Shown piece after piece: positions 9,099 through 18,370 of a stretch of DNA of 64,000 nucleotides. Source of the stretch: Cesiribacteraceae bacterium YIM B00369. Lineage in GTDB: Bacteria > Bacteroidota > Bacteroidia > Cytophagales > Cyclobacteriaceae. The position numbers and the translations under genes were made by a program. The stretch is taken from contig JAFMYY010000006.1 in the NCBI GenBank assembly GCA_017948555.1, positions 124,001 to 188,000 of the forward strand. The letters are read 5' to 3'. The notes under the pieces were generated by a model. The model was not told the DNA's origin and searched no databases. It saw only the letters and a list, made by a program, of their open reading frames with translations. Each line of letters opens with the position of its first letter. Position 1 is the stretch's first letter.

Positions 9099-10070
9099 AT
9101 GGTAAGAATTTTTTTTGCGGTAATATTTTTATTTAACATTTTAAAATGTCAGCCCATGCAGGATCAGCAATTAATATGGATAGAAGATACCTTAACGATT
9201 GAAAGCATTCCTTCCGGCTCCGGCCTTGCTGTAATAAAGGACACTGTTTTCGTGGTTGGAGATGACTCTCCCTGGCTTTTCCAGCTCTCTCCTGCCCTGG
9301 AGGAGGTCAACCGTTTCCTGATGGTGGAGGGTTTTCAGGAAGAAGGCCGCATCCCTAAACCTCTTAAGCCGGATTTTGAATGTCTGGCAGAATTTCAAAA
9401 AGGAGGCAGTACTTTTTTGCTTGCCTTTGGCTCAGGTTCAAAATCTCCGGAAAGAGACCTGGTGGTAAAAATAAACCTTGACAGGCCGGAAAAACCTGAG
9501 AAATATTCGCTGCTTGCTTTTTATGATTACCTGCTTACCGGAACGGGGGAAAGCAGGGAAAATCTGAATATGGAGGCAGCCCTTGTGGCGGATAATAAGC
9601 TTTACCTTTTTAACAGGGGAACAAACACCATTTTCGTAATGAGCCTTGACGGTTTTTTAAGGTACCTCAAGGCTCCTCTGGAAGTGGAAATGCCAAAATT
9701 CCAACATTACCCGTTTAAACTGCCCGAAGTTGAAGGTATAAGCGCCGGCTTCTCAGGTGCCTCTGCACTTCCGGGCTCATCTGAAATTCTTTTTACCGCT
9801 ACCCTGGAGGCCACCCAAAACTGGATTGCCGATGGTGAAATTATGGGTAGCTACCTCGGCATTATTGACCTGGACCGGCTTGCAGCAGGAGAGGTGGAAA
9901 AGGTGGAGATGGTAAAGAATGACAGAGGAGAGGTGCTGAAAGACAAGCTGGAGTCTGTAGCGGTACTTAAAAAAAATCCCGATGGTAGCCTGAAGGTACT
10001 CGTAGTTGCCGATAATGATGATGGAACCTCTAAGGTGATGAGGCTGAGGATAGAGGAGGGGTTTTATTAA
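9099..10070 (+). CDS. Secreted beta-propeller-like protein, function unknown
   Basis: A 323-residue exported protein with a hydrophobic N-terminus ending in LKCQ, which might be a weak lipobox but could also be an ordinary signal peptide. The body has repeated strand pairs of propeller type (e.g. SGLAVIKDTVFVVGDD, KLYLFNRGTNTIFVMSL, LGIIDLDRLA, LESVAVLKKNPDGSLKVLVVADNDDG). The last segment, ESVAV...VVADNDDG, resembles esterase-like phytase and strictosidine-synthase-type propellers and the DUF6929-type proteins of Bacteroidota. I do not assign an activity. About 1 kb of gene-poor DNA follows. Confidence 0.72.
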   Translation: MVRIFFAVIFLFNILKCQPMQDQQLIWIEDTLTIESIPSGSGLAVIKDTVFVVGDDSPWLFQLSPALEEVNRFLMVEGFQEEGRIPKPLKPDFECLAEFQKGGSTFLLAFGSGSKSPERDLVVKINLDRPEKPEKYSLLAFYDYLLTGTGESRENLNMEAALVADNKLYLFNRGTNTIFVMSLDGFLRYLKAPLEVEMPKFQHYPFKLPEVEGISAGFSGASALPGSSEILFTATLEATQNWIADGEIMGSYLGIIDLDRLAAGEVEKVEMVKNDRGEVLKDKLESVAVLKKNPDGSLKVLVVADNDDGTSKVMRLRIEEGFY

Positions 10071-11110
10071 ATGAACCTGAAGAGAGTATGAAGTTTTAAT
10101 AGAAATGATTCCGGAAAAGATTGAAGAGAATTAAGGGAATCAAATAATTAATCTATTCTTACAAGGTAAGAAAACAGTTTATATTAACTGTAGTAAATGT
10201 GACTGATCATCTTTCGTGATTTTTCTGTGAGATTACCAGAAAATTGAAAATAAAATCAGTTTATTTTGATTTAAAAAAATTTACTCTATGGGAATAATTA
10301 TATTTTAATTCCATAATTTACAATGCATTCAGGCTAATAATTTAGCTTTCATCTCTTTTAAGTGGTGTTAAATTCCTTTTCTGTATACCTGTTGTTTTCA
10401 TTCTCTTTCGGATCAGGCAGATAAAAAGAGAATGTAAATAATCCGATCTTTTATTCTGATTCGGGGATTAAATGTTACACCAAATTTCCCCGGTGATACA
10501 TATCTGTTTTTCTTCTCAGTTTAAAATAGTGATAGATTTGCTTCCAATATTTTAAAAATAATATTGTATAAAATTCTGCATTTTTATTTAAAGTCAACGA
10601 AACTGTTTATGAAGAAAAACTACGTGTTTAAAAGTGTTTTAGCAATGCTGATGGTACTCAGATACCTGATGCATGCAATGGCCCGGGTGTCTGAGTCTCA
10701 TTGGAAACTGCTTCAGGAGGTAGAGGGTGTGAAAGCATAAGTAGAATGGGAAATGGGTATTTCTATAGGATTCCGGTGAAGGAAAGGTTTCATATTAAAT
10801 TTCCCAGTACTCCAAAAGTATTTCATCATCTTTGGCGTCACAACATTAAATCAATCCAAAATTAAATGGGCTATGTGATTTCAATAAAAAAGAGAATGAA
10901 TTGTTTTTCCTCTGTGAAAATGCCTCCAAATGCCCTGAATGGCATGGGCTAGCATCAGGTATTCTTTTGCCAATCCGTTTTTCTAAGGGCGTGACAATTT
11001 CGGAAGTGTATAAAGAGCTCGTCTATCAATCGGTCTTTTCTACAATCACTCCTTTGAAACTCTTATATGTCTATTTCTAAGGCCAATTACATTTAAATAT
11101 TTAGCAACTC
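10071..11110. other. AT-rich region of 1040 bp without a clear gene; possible gene remnants
   Basis: This stretch is visibly richer in A and T than its surroundings, mostly from 10130 to 10620. Two weak coding signals stand out. At 10609-10740 a 43-codon frame begins like a secreted protein (MKKNYVFKSVLAMLMVL) and then stops. At 10850-11080 a 76-codon frame is open on the plus strand with no ATG; it includes FFLCENASKCPEWHG. I recognise neither. They could be decayed pieces of lost genes, or chance. No terminal inverted repeats, transposase motifs or tRNA were seen. It separates conserved genes from the adhesin cluster. Confidence 0.5.
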
Positions 11111-11425
11111 ATGGTAAAACTATATTTAACATTATTATTTACAATTATAACTTGTTTTTGTTATGCTCAAGGTTCGGGCTCAATAACTGTTGATTCTGAA
11201 TTAGAAATTTTAACTCTACTTATACCTGAAGATAAGCAACCTGCTGGATTTAGTTCAGAAAGGGATAAGGAAGTCCTTGTCCCTGTCAAGATTCGGGAGT
11301 GCAAACAGTTAATTCTGGATAATATAGATAATGCAAGGAAAGTCAGATACTATCGTGAGATGATTTGGAGATTGGAAAATGCTGTAATAATTGAAATTAG
11401 CAGCATTCCAAATATTGAAGGATAA
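11111..11425 (+). CDS. Small secreted protein of unknown function (104 aa)
   Basis: A clear signal peptide (VKLYLTLLFTIITCFCYAQ, likely cut after YAQ) is followed by about 85 residues with no recognisable domain, acidic in the middle and ending in a helical stretch (DNARKVRYYREMIWRLENA). The stop lies 13 bases before the ATG of the large adhesin, so the two are probably one transcription unit. Base composition is AT-rich like the preceding gap. It might be an accessory to the adhesin, but only position supports this. Confidence 0.65.
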   Translation: MVKLYLTLLFTIITCFCYAQGSGSITVDSELEILTLLIPEDKQPAGFSSERDKEVLVPVKIRECKQLILDNIDNARKVRYYREMIWRLENAVIIEISSIPNIEG

Positions 11426-11438
11426 AAATCAGAAAAAT

Positions 11439-14400
11439 ATGAAGAAAATTATTTTAATTGGTTTCAGTATAATTGTTTGTGTATCAAAGGTTTTTGCTCA
11501 AGCTACTTATGTATTTACAAATGCAGGAGCAGAAGGAAGCTATGGTCCTACCCAAATTCAAATTAATTCCGCTTACGCAGAAACATCCCTTGATGGCTTG
11601 GTAACTATCAATACTCAGGGAATACAGGAGTTTGTCGTTCCAGTTAGTGGGTCTTACAGAATTCAAGCGATTGGCGCTACTGGAGGGAACCAAGAAGAAA
11701 CTCACGTTGCTGTTGGGCAACCAGCAAATATAGCCGGTGATTTTGAGTTGATCCAAGGTCAGGTTTTGAAAATTTTAGTAGGTCAACATGGCTTTTTAGG
11801 TAGTAGAAGGCCTGGATGGGGCGGCGGCGGTGGAACGTTTGTTGTAATTGGTGATGATACACCACTTGTGGTGGCTGGTGGATCTGGTTCAGGACATACT
11901 GACTTGCACGATTATTTCCCTGAGCAGGATGCTAACATAGTGGAGGTTGGAAAGAATAGTTCAGGGGGTACAGGAGCATGGCTTAATGGGTATGGAGCTA
12001 CAGGTGGAAATGGAGGGGATGGTGCCGGGTTTTATGGAAATGGTACAGTAGGTAATAATTCTACGTTCGATCCTGTTGATGGACAAACAGTACATACTAT
12101 ACCACAGGCATTTATAAATGGTGGTGCCGGTGATGAATTTGGAGGTGGATTTGGGGGTGGAGGTGGAGTAACGAACACTTTTGGAGGTGGAGCCGGTGGC
12201 TACAGTGGAGGGCAAGGAGCCGTGGATTACCCCTACAATGGAGGTGGTGGAGGATCCTTTAATAATGGCTCAAATCAGAATAATGTGCTTAATGACAATG
12301 ATAGGTTTACCATGTCTCATGGACGTGTAACTATACAACTCTTGTGTACTCCTACTAAAATCACAGCTGATATAAAATCTTTGCCGGAAATTATAAAGGA
12401 ATGTTCAGTTGAAAGTCTTCCTGTCCCTACAGCAACAAATGACTGTGGGCAAGTAGTTAATGGTACAACTGATACTTCGCTACCAATAATTAAAAAAGGC
12501 ACTTATGAAGTAATTTGGAACTTTGATGATGGACAAGGCAATACTTTACGCCAGACACAATCAGTTAAAGTAATTGATGAAACCCAGCCAACAATAAATA
12601 CCCAAAACATTACTGTTCAGCTCGACAATACTGGGGCAGCAACTATTACAGCAGCCGATATCAACAACGGCAGCACAGATGCCTGCGGTATTGCTACTTA
12701 TGTACTAGATATTACCAGCTTCACCTGTGAGAATGTGGGCGATAATACAGTAACCCTTACCGTGACAGATAATAATGGGAATGCAGGAACAGGTACTGCA
12801 ACAGTAACGGTAGAGGATAAAGCAGCTCCGGTGGTTTCTGCTAAAGCAGTTCATACTATTCAGCTTGATGCTTCAGGAGCGGCTATTTTAGCGGTAGCGG
12901 ATATTTTAACAGCAGCCAGTACAGATGTCTGTGGAATTAAAAGCGAAGTATTGAGCAAAACCAGCTTTAACTGTTCAGACGTTGCAAATAGTCCTCTTCA
13001 GGTAACCTTAACGGTAAGTGATAATAATGGTAATGTTACCAATAAAACAATAGCAGTAACAGTTGAGGATAAGGTACCACCTGCTGTTTTTGCTAAAACT
13101 GCTCATTCGATTCAGCTGGATGCTTCAGGGGAGGCTACTTTGTCTGTAGCGGATATTCTGACAGGAGCCAGTGCAGATGCCTGTGGTATAAAGAGTGAAG
13201 TATTGAGCAAAACCAGCTTTGGCTGTTCAGATATGGGAGCTAATCCTGTTGATGTGACTTTGACAGTAACCGATAAGCATGATAACGTTACCACTAAAAC
13301 AATAGCAGTATCGGTAGAGGATGAGACTGCTCCGGTGGTTTCTGCTAAAGCCGCTCATACAATTCAGCTGGATGCTTCAGGTGCGGCAGCTTTAGTAGTG
13401 TCGGATATTCTGACAGCAGCCAGTTCAGACGCCTGTGGCATTAAGAGCGAGGTACTGAGCAAAACCAGCTTTAGCTGCTCAGATATCGCAGCTAATCCTG
13501 TTCAGGTAGCTTTAACAGTAACTGATAATAATGATAATGTTACCACTAAAACAGTAGCAGTAACAGTAGAGGATAAAACAGCTCCTGTTATTACTGCAAA
13601 TGCAGCTTATACAATCAGCTTAAATGCAGAAGGTGTTGGTACATTTACAGAAGCTGATATGTTAACAGTAGAAATTTCAGATGCCTGCGGTATAAAGAGC
13701 GAAGTTTTGAGCAAAACCACCTTTGGCTGTTCAGATGTAGCAAATAGTCCTGTTCAGGTAACCTTAACGGTAACTGATAATAATGGTAATGTTGCCAATA
13801 AAACAGTAGCAGTAACAGTAGAGGATAAGGTAGCACCAGTTGTTTCTGCAAAAGAAACTCATACAATTCAGCTGGATGCTTCAGGTGCAGCTATTTTAGC
13901 AGTAGCGGATGTGTTAACAGCAGCCAGTGCAGATGCCTGTGGCATTAAGAGCGAAGTGCTGAGCAAAACCAGCTTTGGCTGTTCAGATATCGCAGCTAGT
14001 CCTGTTCAGGTAACAATAACAGTAACTGATAATAACGATAATGTTACGACTAAAACAATAGCGGTAACAGTAGAGGATAAAACAGCTCCTGTTGTTCCTG
14101 CAAGGACTACTCACACCATACAGCTGGATGCTTCAGGTGCGGCAGCTTTAGTAGTGTCGGATATTCAGACAGCAGAAAGTTCAGATGCCTGCGGTATAAA
14201 TAGCCAGGTGCTGAGCCGGAACAGCTTTGACTGTTCAGATCTAGCAGCTAGTCCTGTTCAGGTAACAATAACAGTAACTGATAATAACGATAATGTTACG
14301 ACTAAAACATTAGCGGTAACAGTAGAGGATAAAACAGCTCCTGTTGTTCCTGCAAGGACTACTCACACCATACAGCTGGATGCTTCAGGTGCGGCAGCTT

Positions 14401-15923
14401 TAGTAGTGTCGGATATTCTGACAGCAGAAAGTTCAGATGCCTGCGGTATAAAAAGCCAGGTGCTGAGCCGGAACAGCTTTGACTGTTCAGATATAGCAGC
14501 TAGTCCTGTTCAGGTAACAATAACAGTAACTGATAATAACGATAATGTTACCACTAAAACAGTAGCAGTAACAGTGGAGGATAAAATAGCTCCTTCTCTT
14601 ACCGTACAGGATGTAAGGCTTGTGCTGAATGACGAGGGAAGTGCCACTTTAACCGAAGCATTAGCGGTAGTATCAAAAGCCGATAATTGTGCTGCGCCGG
14701 TAATTAGCTTCAGCCAGTCTGTTTTCAGCTGTGAAAATACAGTGGAGCCTGTTGCCATTACAGTAACTGCAACTGATGCTTCAGGCAATACTACAGATAA
14801 GGTGGTAAATGTAAGGGTGGTCGATGAAACTGCTCCTGTGGCTATAGCAAAGAACATTACACTGGAACTGGATGCTAACGGAGAGGCAGTGCTTACTGCA
14901 GCTGCTTTAGACGGGGGGTCTTACGATAACTGCTCAATTACTGAAATGAGCATTTCTGCCACAAGCTTTAGCTGTGCAGATGCAGGTGAGCAAACTGTAA
15001 CTCTCACGGTAACCGACCATGCCGGTTTAAGTGCCACTGCAACAGCAGCAGTTACAGTTGTGGATGTAATTGCTCCGGTGGTGGAGAATTGTCCTGCTGA
15101 TTTAACCATTGGCTTGAAGACAGGAGCAACTTATGTGGTTCCTGATTTTACAGGCCAGGTAACTGTAAGCGATAATTGCACTGCAACAGGAAGGGTATTG
15201 CAATTGCCGGTTGCAGGTACTGAACTGAGCTCATTAGGTACTCATGTAGTCCAGCTGAAAACAGTGGATGCTTCCGGTAATGAAGGTGTTTGCAGTTTCA
15301 TTATTACTCTTGAACATAGAAACACTGCACCGGCAGGACTGAGCCTGTCCGCTTCTTCTGTAGAAGAAAACCAGGCAGAAGGTGTTCTGATAGGTTACTT
15401 TGGAACTGAAGATGTGGATGGTAGAGATACACATTCCTATGCACTTGTAAGTGGTGATGGGAGCGATGACAATGCTAACTTCTATATTGAGGGTAATGCG
15501 CTTTACAGTGCTCTTGCCTTTGACTATGAGCTGAAGAAAAGCCATACCATTCGTGTGGTAACCCTGGATGCTGAAGGAGAACGTTTTGAGAAAATCTTTA
15601 CAATTCAGGTTACCGATGTTGAAGATGCAAGGGTGTTTATTCCGAACCTGTTCTCGCCGAACAACGATGGCAGCAACGATACGTTCAGAGTACGTGCCAA
15701 TGGCATTCAGCAAATCAGCTTCCGCATCTTTAACCGTATGGGAGTTTTGGTGTACGAAACGTCAAATGTGCAACAGGCAACGGAAACCGGATGGGACGGA
15801 ACCTACAAAGGCAAAGAACAGCCTGCCGGTAGCTATGTGTGGCAAATCAGCGGCAAATTTTCCGATGGAGCAGTTGTGCAGTTCGATGGAAAGAGCACAG
15901 GCAATATTACTCTTATCCGTTAA
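11439..15923 (+). CDS. Giant repeat surface adhesin with T9SS type B (gliding-motility-type) sorting domain
   Basis: The ATG at 11439 gives 1494 residues starting with a clean signal peptide (cut near Ala20). Domains in order: a glycine-rich domain to about residue 315 (runs such as GGGFGGGGG and GGGGGSFNNGS, similar to the Gly-rich domain of ALK-type receptors); two to three Ig/HYR-like units; seven units of exactly 84 residues from residue 462 to 1049, each with one DACGI and one F-x-CSD cysteine and ending VEDK; three divergent units; a cadherin-like unit with Glu/Asp calcium-type motifs (EENQAEG, DVDGRD); and a C-terminal domain with IPNLFSPNNDG, the type B T9SS signal. It should be exported by Sec, then by T9SS to the cell surface. 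The paired cysteines suggest one disulfide per repeat. Confidence 0.93.
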   Translation: MKKIILIGFSIIVCVSKVFAQATYVFTNAGAEGSYGPTQIQINSAYAETSLDGLVTINTQGIQEFVVPVSGSYRIQAIGATGGNQEETHVAVGQPANIAGDFELIQGQVLKILVGQHGFLGSRRPGWGGGGGTFVVIGDDTPLVVAGGSGSGHTDLHDYFPEQDANIVEVGKNSSGGTGAWLNGYGATGGNGGDGAGFYGNGTVGNNSTFDPVDGQTVHTIPQAFINGGAGDEFGGGFGGGGGVTNTFGGGAGGYSGGQGAVDYPYNGGGGGSFNNGSNQNNVLNDNDRFTMSHGRVTIQLLCTPTKITADIKSLPEIIKECSVESLPVPTATNDCGQVVNGTTDTSLPIIKKGTYEVIWNFDDGQGNTLRQTQSVKVIDETQPTINTQNITVQLDNTGAATITAADINNGSTDACGIATYVLDITSFTCENVGDNTVTLTVTDNNGNAGTGTATVTVEDKAAPVVSAKAVHTIQLDASGAAILAVADILTAASTDVCGIKSEVLSKTSFNCSDVANSPLQVTLTVSDNNGNVTNKTIAVTVEDKVPPAVFAKTAHSIQLDASGEATLSVADILTGASADACGIKSEVLSKTSFGCSDMGANPVDVTLTVTDKHDNVTTKTIAVSVEDETAPVVSAKAAHTIQLDASGAAALVVSDILTAASSDACGIKSEVLSKTSFSCSDIAANPVQVALTVTDNNDNVTTKTVAVTVEDKTAPVITANAAYTISLNAEGVGTFTEADMLTVEISDACGIKSEVLSKTTFGCSDVANSPVQVTLTVTDNNGNVANKTVAVTVEDKVAPVVSAKETHTIQLDASGAAILAVADVLTAASADACGIKSEVLSKTSFGCSDIAASPVQVTITVTDNNDNVTTKTIAVTVEDKTAPVVPARTTHTIQLDASGAAALVVSDIQTAESSDACGINSQVLSRNSFDCSDLAASPVQVTITVTDNNDNVTTKTLAVTVEDKTAPVVPARTTHTIQLDASGAAALVVSDILTAESSDACGIKSQVLSRNSFDCSDIAASPVQVTITVTDNNDNVTTKTVAVTVEDKIAPSLTVQDVRLVLNDEGSATLTEALAVVSKADNCAAPVISFSQSVFSCENTVEPVAITVTATDASGNTTDKVVNVRVVDETAPVAIAKNITLELDANGEAVLTAAALDGGSYDNCSITEMSISATSFSCADAGEQTVTLTVTDHAGLSATATAAVTVVDVIAPVVENCPADLTIGLKTGATYVVPDFTGQVTVSDNCTATGRVLQLPVAGTELSSLGTHVVQLKTVDASGNEGVCSFIITLEHRNTAPAGLSLSASSVEENQAEGVLIGYFGTEDVDGRDTHSYALVSGDGSDDNANFYIEGNALYSALAFDYELKKSHTIRVVTLDAEGERFEKIFTIQVTDVEDARVFIPNLFSPNNDGSNDTFRVRANGIQQISFRIFNRMGVLVYETSNVQQATETGWDGTYKGKEQPAGSYVWQISGKFSDGAVVQFDGKSTGNITLIR
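12822..14585 (+). repeat. Seven tandem 252-bp repeats inside the adhesin gene
   Basis: From the codon after GAT-AAA at 12816-12821 the sequence repeats with an exact period of 252 bp (84 codons) seven times with no length change. The units starting at 14082 and 14334 differ at only seven bases by eye, while the earlier units are more diverged. This is the pattern of repeated unequal crossing-over or gene conversion, with recent expansion at the 3' end. Confidence 0.92.
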
Positions 15924-15941
15924 TCTTCAAATTAAATTAAA

Positions 15942-17447
15942 ATGAACAAATTTAAATATATTTTACTGGCGCTCCTTTTGGGGGGCGCCACTTACAAGGC
16001 CGAAGCACAAAGCAATTATTTCAGCCAATACCACCTTACACCGGTATATACATCGCCGGCAGAACTTGGGGCTACGGATTATTTCCAGGTGCTGGGGCAC
16101 TACAGGAAGCAATCCCTGAGTCAGGATCAGGGCTACCGGAATTTTGCCCTCTCAGGCATTTGTCCGCTTAATTATAAAGACGGTGGCAGGCGGTTTGGTG
16201 GTATAGGTTTGGGCATCATGAATGAAAATTCCGGTATGATGGGCGTGTTGCAGGAAACCAGCATTAATGCAGGTTATGCCTACAATCTACAGCTTAGCCA
16301 GTCCCGGCATATATCGGTGGGATTGCAAGGGGGGTACCACAGAAGAAATGTTAACTTAGGAAAGGTTACCACAGATGGGCAGTACCAGAATGGAGTATAT
16401 GTTCCGGGGATGCCGACAGGAGAGAATTTCTCCGATGGGGCGAGCCAGGCTTTTAGAGCAGATTTGGGCGCCACCTGGTATGCGGTGGATGAATATGGTG
16501 ACCGGAAATATGCTTTAGGTGTGACTGCTTTTAACGTGAACGGGGCAAATTATGAATTCCTGACAAGCTCGCAGGAGCAGGCTGCGCCCATCCGTTACCA
16601 GGCTTATGGCAGCTTCCGTGCCTTATCAAAGGACAAGCTGCAAATTGTTCCTACCTTCCGGTATATGATGGAGAAAAATTATTCGCAGCTGAACATGGGC
16701 TCGCTGTTCATGTACCAGTTGCAGGAGGGGCAGGCATCCATGCACGAAAGCCATTTAGGTTTGGGCGCCTGGTATAGTCTTAATAATGCTGCCATTTTCT
16801 CCTTAGAGTATGCTCAACCTTCCTATATTGTGTCTGTCAGTTACGATTTACCTGCTTCTTCAAATATTGACCAGATGCAGGTAAATAATGGAGTGGAAGT
16901 AACTTTTGGCTGGCGCCTGAACAAAGGAAAAAGCCGCAAAGCAGCTCATGAAAAGGTTGAATCAGCAGTTGTGGCAGCTCCTGTTGAGAAAAAAACAGAG
17001 CCAGTAGTGGTGCCTGTGGAAAAACAGGAGCTACCTTCAAGGAAAGAACCTGTTGTGCCGGTAAAAGCAGAGCCTCTGCAGGTAGCTCCGGTGCTCAGCA
17101 AGGAAGAAGCAGAACTATTTGATCAAACCATTCATTTTGAGGCGGGTAAGCAAAACCTTACAGCTTCTTCCAAAGTGCTTTTAGATGAGGTTTCGGAAGT
17201 ACTGTTGGCTAATAAAGGAGTGAAGGTTGAACTGGTAGGGTATACCGATAATACGGGAAATGCTGAAAAGAATCAACAAATATCCCTGACCAGGGCTGAA
17301 AAATCCAGAGATTACCTTGTTCAGAAAGGAGTTGAGATTAACAGAATTTCAGTAAAAGGAATGGGCGAAGAAAAGCCTGTTGCATCCAATGACAATCCTG
17401 AAGGCAGGGAACGTAATCGTAGGGTGGAAATTCGATTGGTGAAATAA
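15942..17447 (+). CDS. PorP/SprF-family outer-membrane protein fused to an OmpA peptidoglycan-binding domain
   Basis: A 501-residue protein. After a signal peptide, residues ~24-320 match the PorP/SprF family (SNYFSQYHLTPVYTSPAELG start, repeated amphipathic strands ending in LEYAQPSYIVSVSYDL). A linker rich in Val, Pro, Glu and Lys (~325-380) leads to an OmpA C-terminal domain with VELVGYTDNTG, SLTRAEKSRDYL and GRERNRRVEI. SprF-like proteins are needed for secretion or surface attachment of type B T9SS adhesins, and this gene starts 18 bases after such an adhesin, so it is probably its dedicated partner. The OmpA part would tether the barrel to the cell wall. Confidence 0.92.
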   Translation: MNKFKYILLALLLGGATYKAEAQSNYFSQYHLTPVYTSPAELGATDYFQVLGHYRKQSLSQDQGYRNFALSGICPLNYKDGGRRFGGIGLGIMNENSGMMGVLQETSINAGYAYNLQLSQSRHISVGLQGGYHRRNVNLGKVTTDGQYQNGVYVPGMPTGENFSDGASQAFRADLGATWYAVDEYGDRKYALGVTAFNVNGANYEFLTSSQEQAAPIRYQAYGSFRALSKDKLQIVPTFRYMMEKNYSQLNMGSLFMYQLQEGQASMHESHLGLGAWYSLNNAAIFSLEYAQPSYIVSVSYDLPASSNIDQMQVNNGVEVTFGWRLNKGKSRKAAHEKVESAVVAAPVEKKTEPVVVPVEKQELPSRKEPVVPVKAEPLQVAPVLSKEEAELFDQTIHFEAGKQNLTASSKVLLDEVSEVLLANKGVKVELVGYTDNTGNAEKNQQISLTRAEKSRDYLVQKGVEINRISVKGMGEEKPVASNDNPEGRERNRRVEIRLVK

Positions 17448-17494
17448 GTTAGTACCGGAAAGTGAAGTTTTGAAGTCTGTACTGGTAAAGAAAA

Positions 17495-17530
17495 GCGGCG
17501 CCGGAGTTTTTCCGCGCCGCATTTTTTTTA
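17495..17530 (+). terminator. Rho-independent terminator after the adhesin cluster
   Basis: GCGGCGC pairs with GCGCCGC across a 12-nt loop and is followed by eight T. It lies 48 bases after the PorP-OmpA stop and overlaps the end of the convergent DUF4249 gene. Confidence 0.82.
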
Positions 17531-18370
17531 TTCCTCTTCCTCCTCCTTTATTACAATTACATCCCAGGTATAGGATGCAACCTGGAAATAACCGAGGGGA
17601 GGATTGTCGGGGTTGGTGATGTTACGTATGTTACTGTTGGGATTTTGAGGGGGCGGACTGAATAGTCCGCCATCGTTATAAAGAAGTGTTATAAACTCAA
17701 GGTAATACTGATACATGTCCTGATTAAGCGTGTACATTTCCAGGCGAACGGTATCATTAGCCTTAAAAGGATACGATAGCCTCAGGCTTTCCACCCTGTC
17801 CTGGTTAGGTAACAGTTCATCGCTTTGTACAAGTATGTCGGAGCGGTTATTGTAGAGGGAGTCGTTCTTATAAACTTTAATACGGAAGTAGTTGTCTCTT
17901 CCGGGCGGAAAAGTTCCAAAGAAAAAGAGGTAATAACCTTCTTCAAATACAGGATTCCTTTCAAAATAGCTGTAGTTGAGAGAATCAATAACAGCTTCTT
18001 CCAGAAGCATTCCGCTGCTTTCATATACGTTATTGTTCCAATCAATCCTGAGTGTGTAGGTAAGGCCCGTTTTTCCTTTCAATTCCTGAACTACATAAAG
18101 TCCGGGTTCAGCCTGATAGAGGTTGTATACATTTCCTTCATTGTCGCTTATGCTTACCTCTGCGTCACGAACCGGCGGCAGTTCTTCTTCTGAAAAGTAA
18201 TCCTGTGTAAGACTGAGCCGGACAGTATGGGGGCCGCTGGTATTAGTAAGCTCTGCTTCCACCACCAGTTGGGGAGGATGTTCCGGTAAATCCAGTTCAA
18301 CCAGCTCACGGCAGCCGGGCAGTAAAAAGAGCGCAATTCCGGAAAAGAGAAGCAGGTATTTTAATATCAT
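17528..18370 (-). CDS. DUF4249 family lipoprotein
   Basis: A 280-residue lipoprotein with the lipobox LLPGC at residues ~17-21. The mature part starts with ELVELDLPEHPPQLVVEAEL, the diagnostic strand of DUF4249, and continues as Ig-like strands (VRDAEVSISDNEGNVYNL, LRLSYPF). DUF4249 genes are regularly found next to TonB-dependent receptors with a carboxypeptidase-like regulatory domain, as here, where the start overlaps the receptor stop by 4 bases (translational coupling). It probably sits on the outer membrane and helps the receptor take up an unknown ligand. Confidence 0.92.
   Translation of the reverse strand: MILKYLLLFSGIALFLLPGCRELVELDLPEHPPQLVVEAELTNTSGPHTVRLSLTQDYFSEEELPPVRDAEVSISDNEGNVYNLYQAEPGLYVVQELKGKTGLTYTLRIDWNNNVYESSGMLLEEAVIDSLNYSYFERNPVFEEGYYLFFFGTFPPGRDNYFRIKVYKNDSLYNNRSDILVQSDELLPNQDRVESLRLSYPFKANDTVRLEMYTLNQDMYQYYLEFITLLYNDGGLFSPPPQNPNSNIRNITNPDNPPLGYFQVASYTWDVIVIKEEEEE

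Noticed and set aside
12822-14585. Regular direct repeats as a CRISPR array
   Set aside because: The repeats are 252 bp, in frame and part of the adhesin coding sequence, without spacers.
15234-15713. Long antisense frame in the adhesin gene
   Set aside because: A shadow caused by the repetitive codon use of the adhesin.
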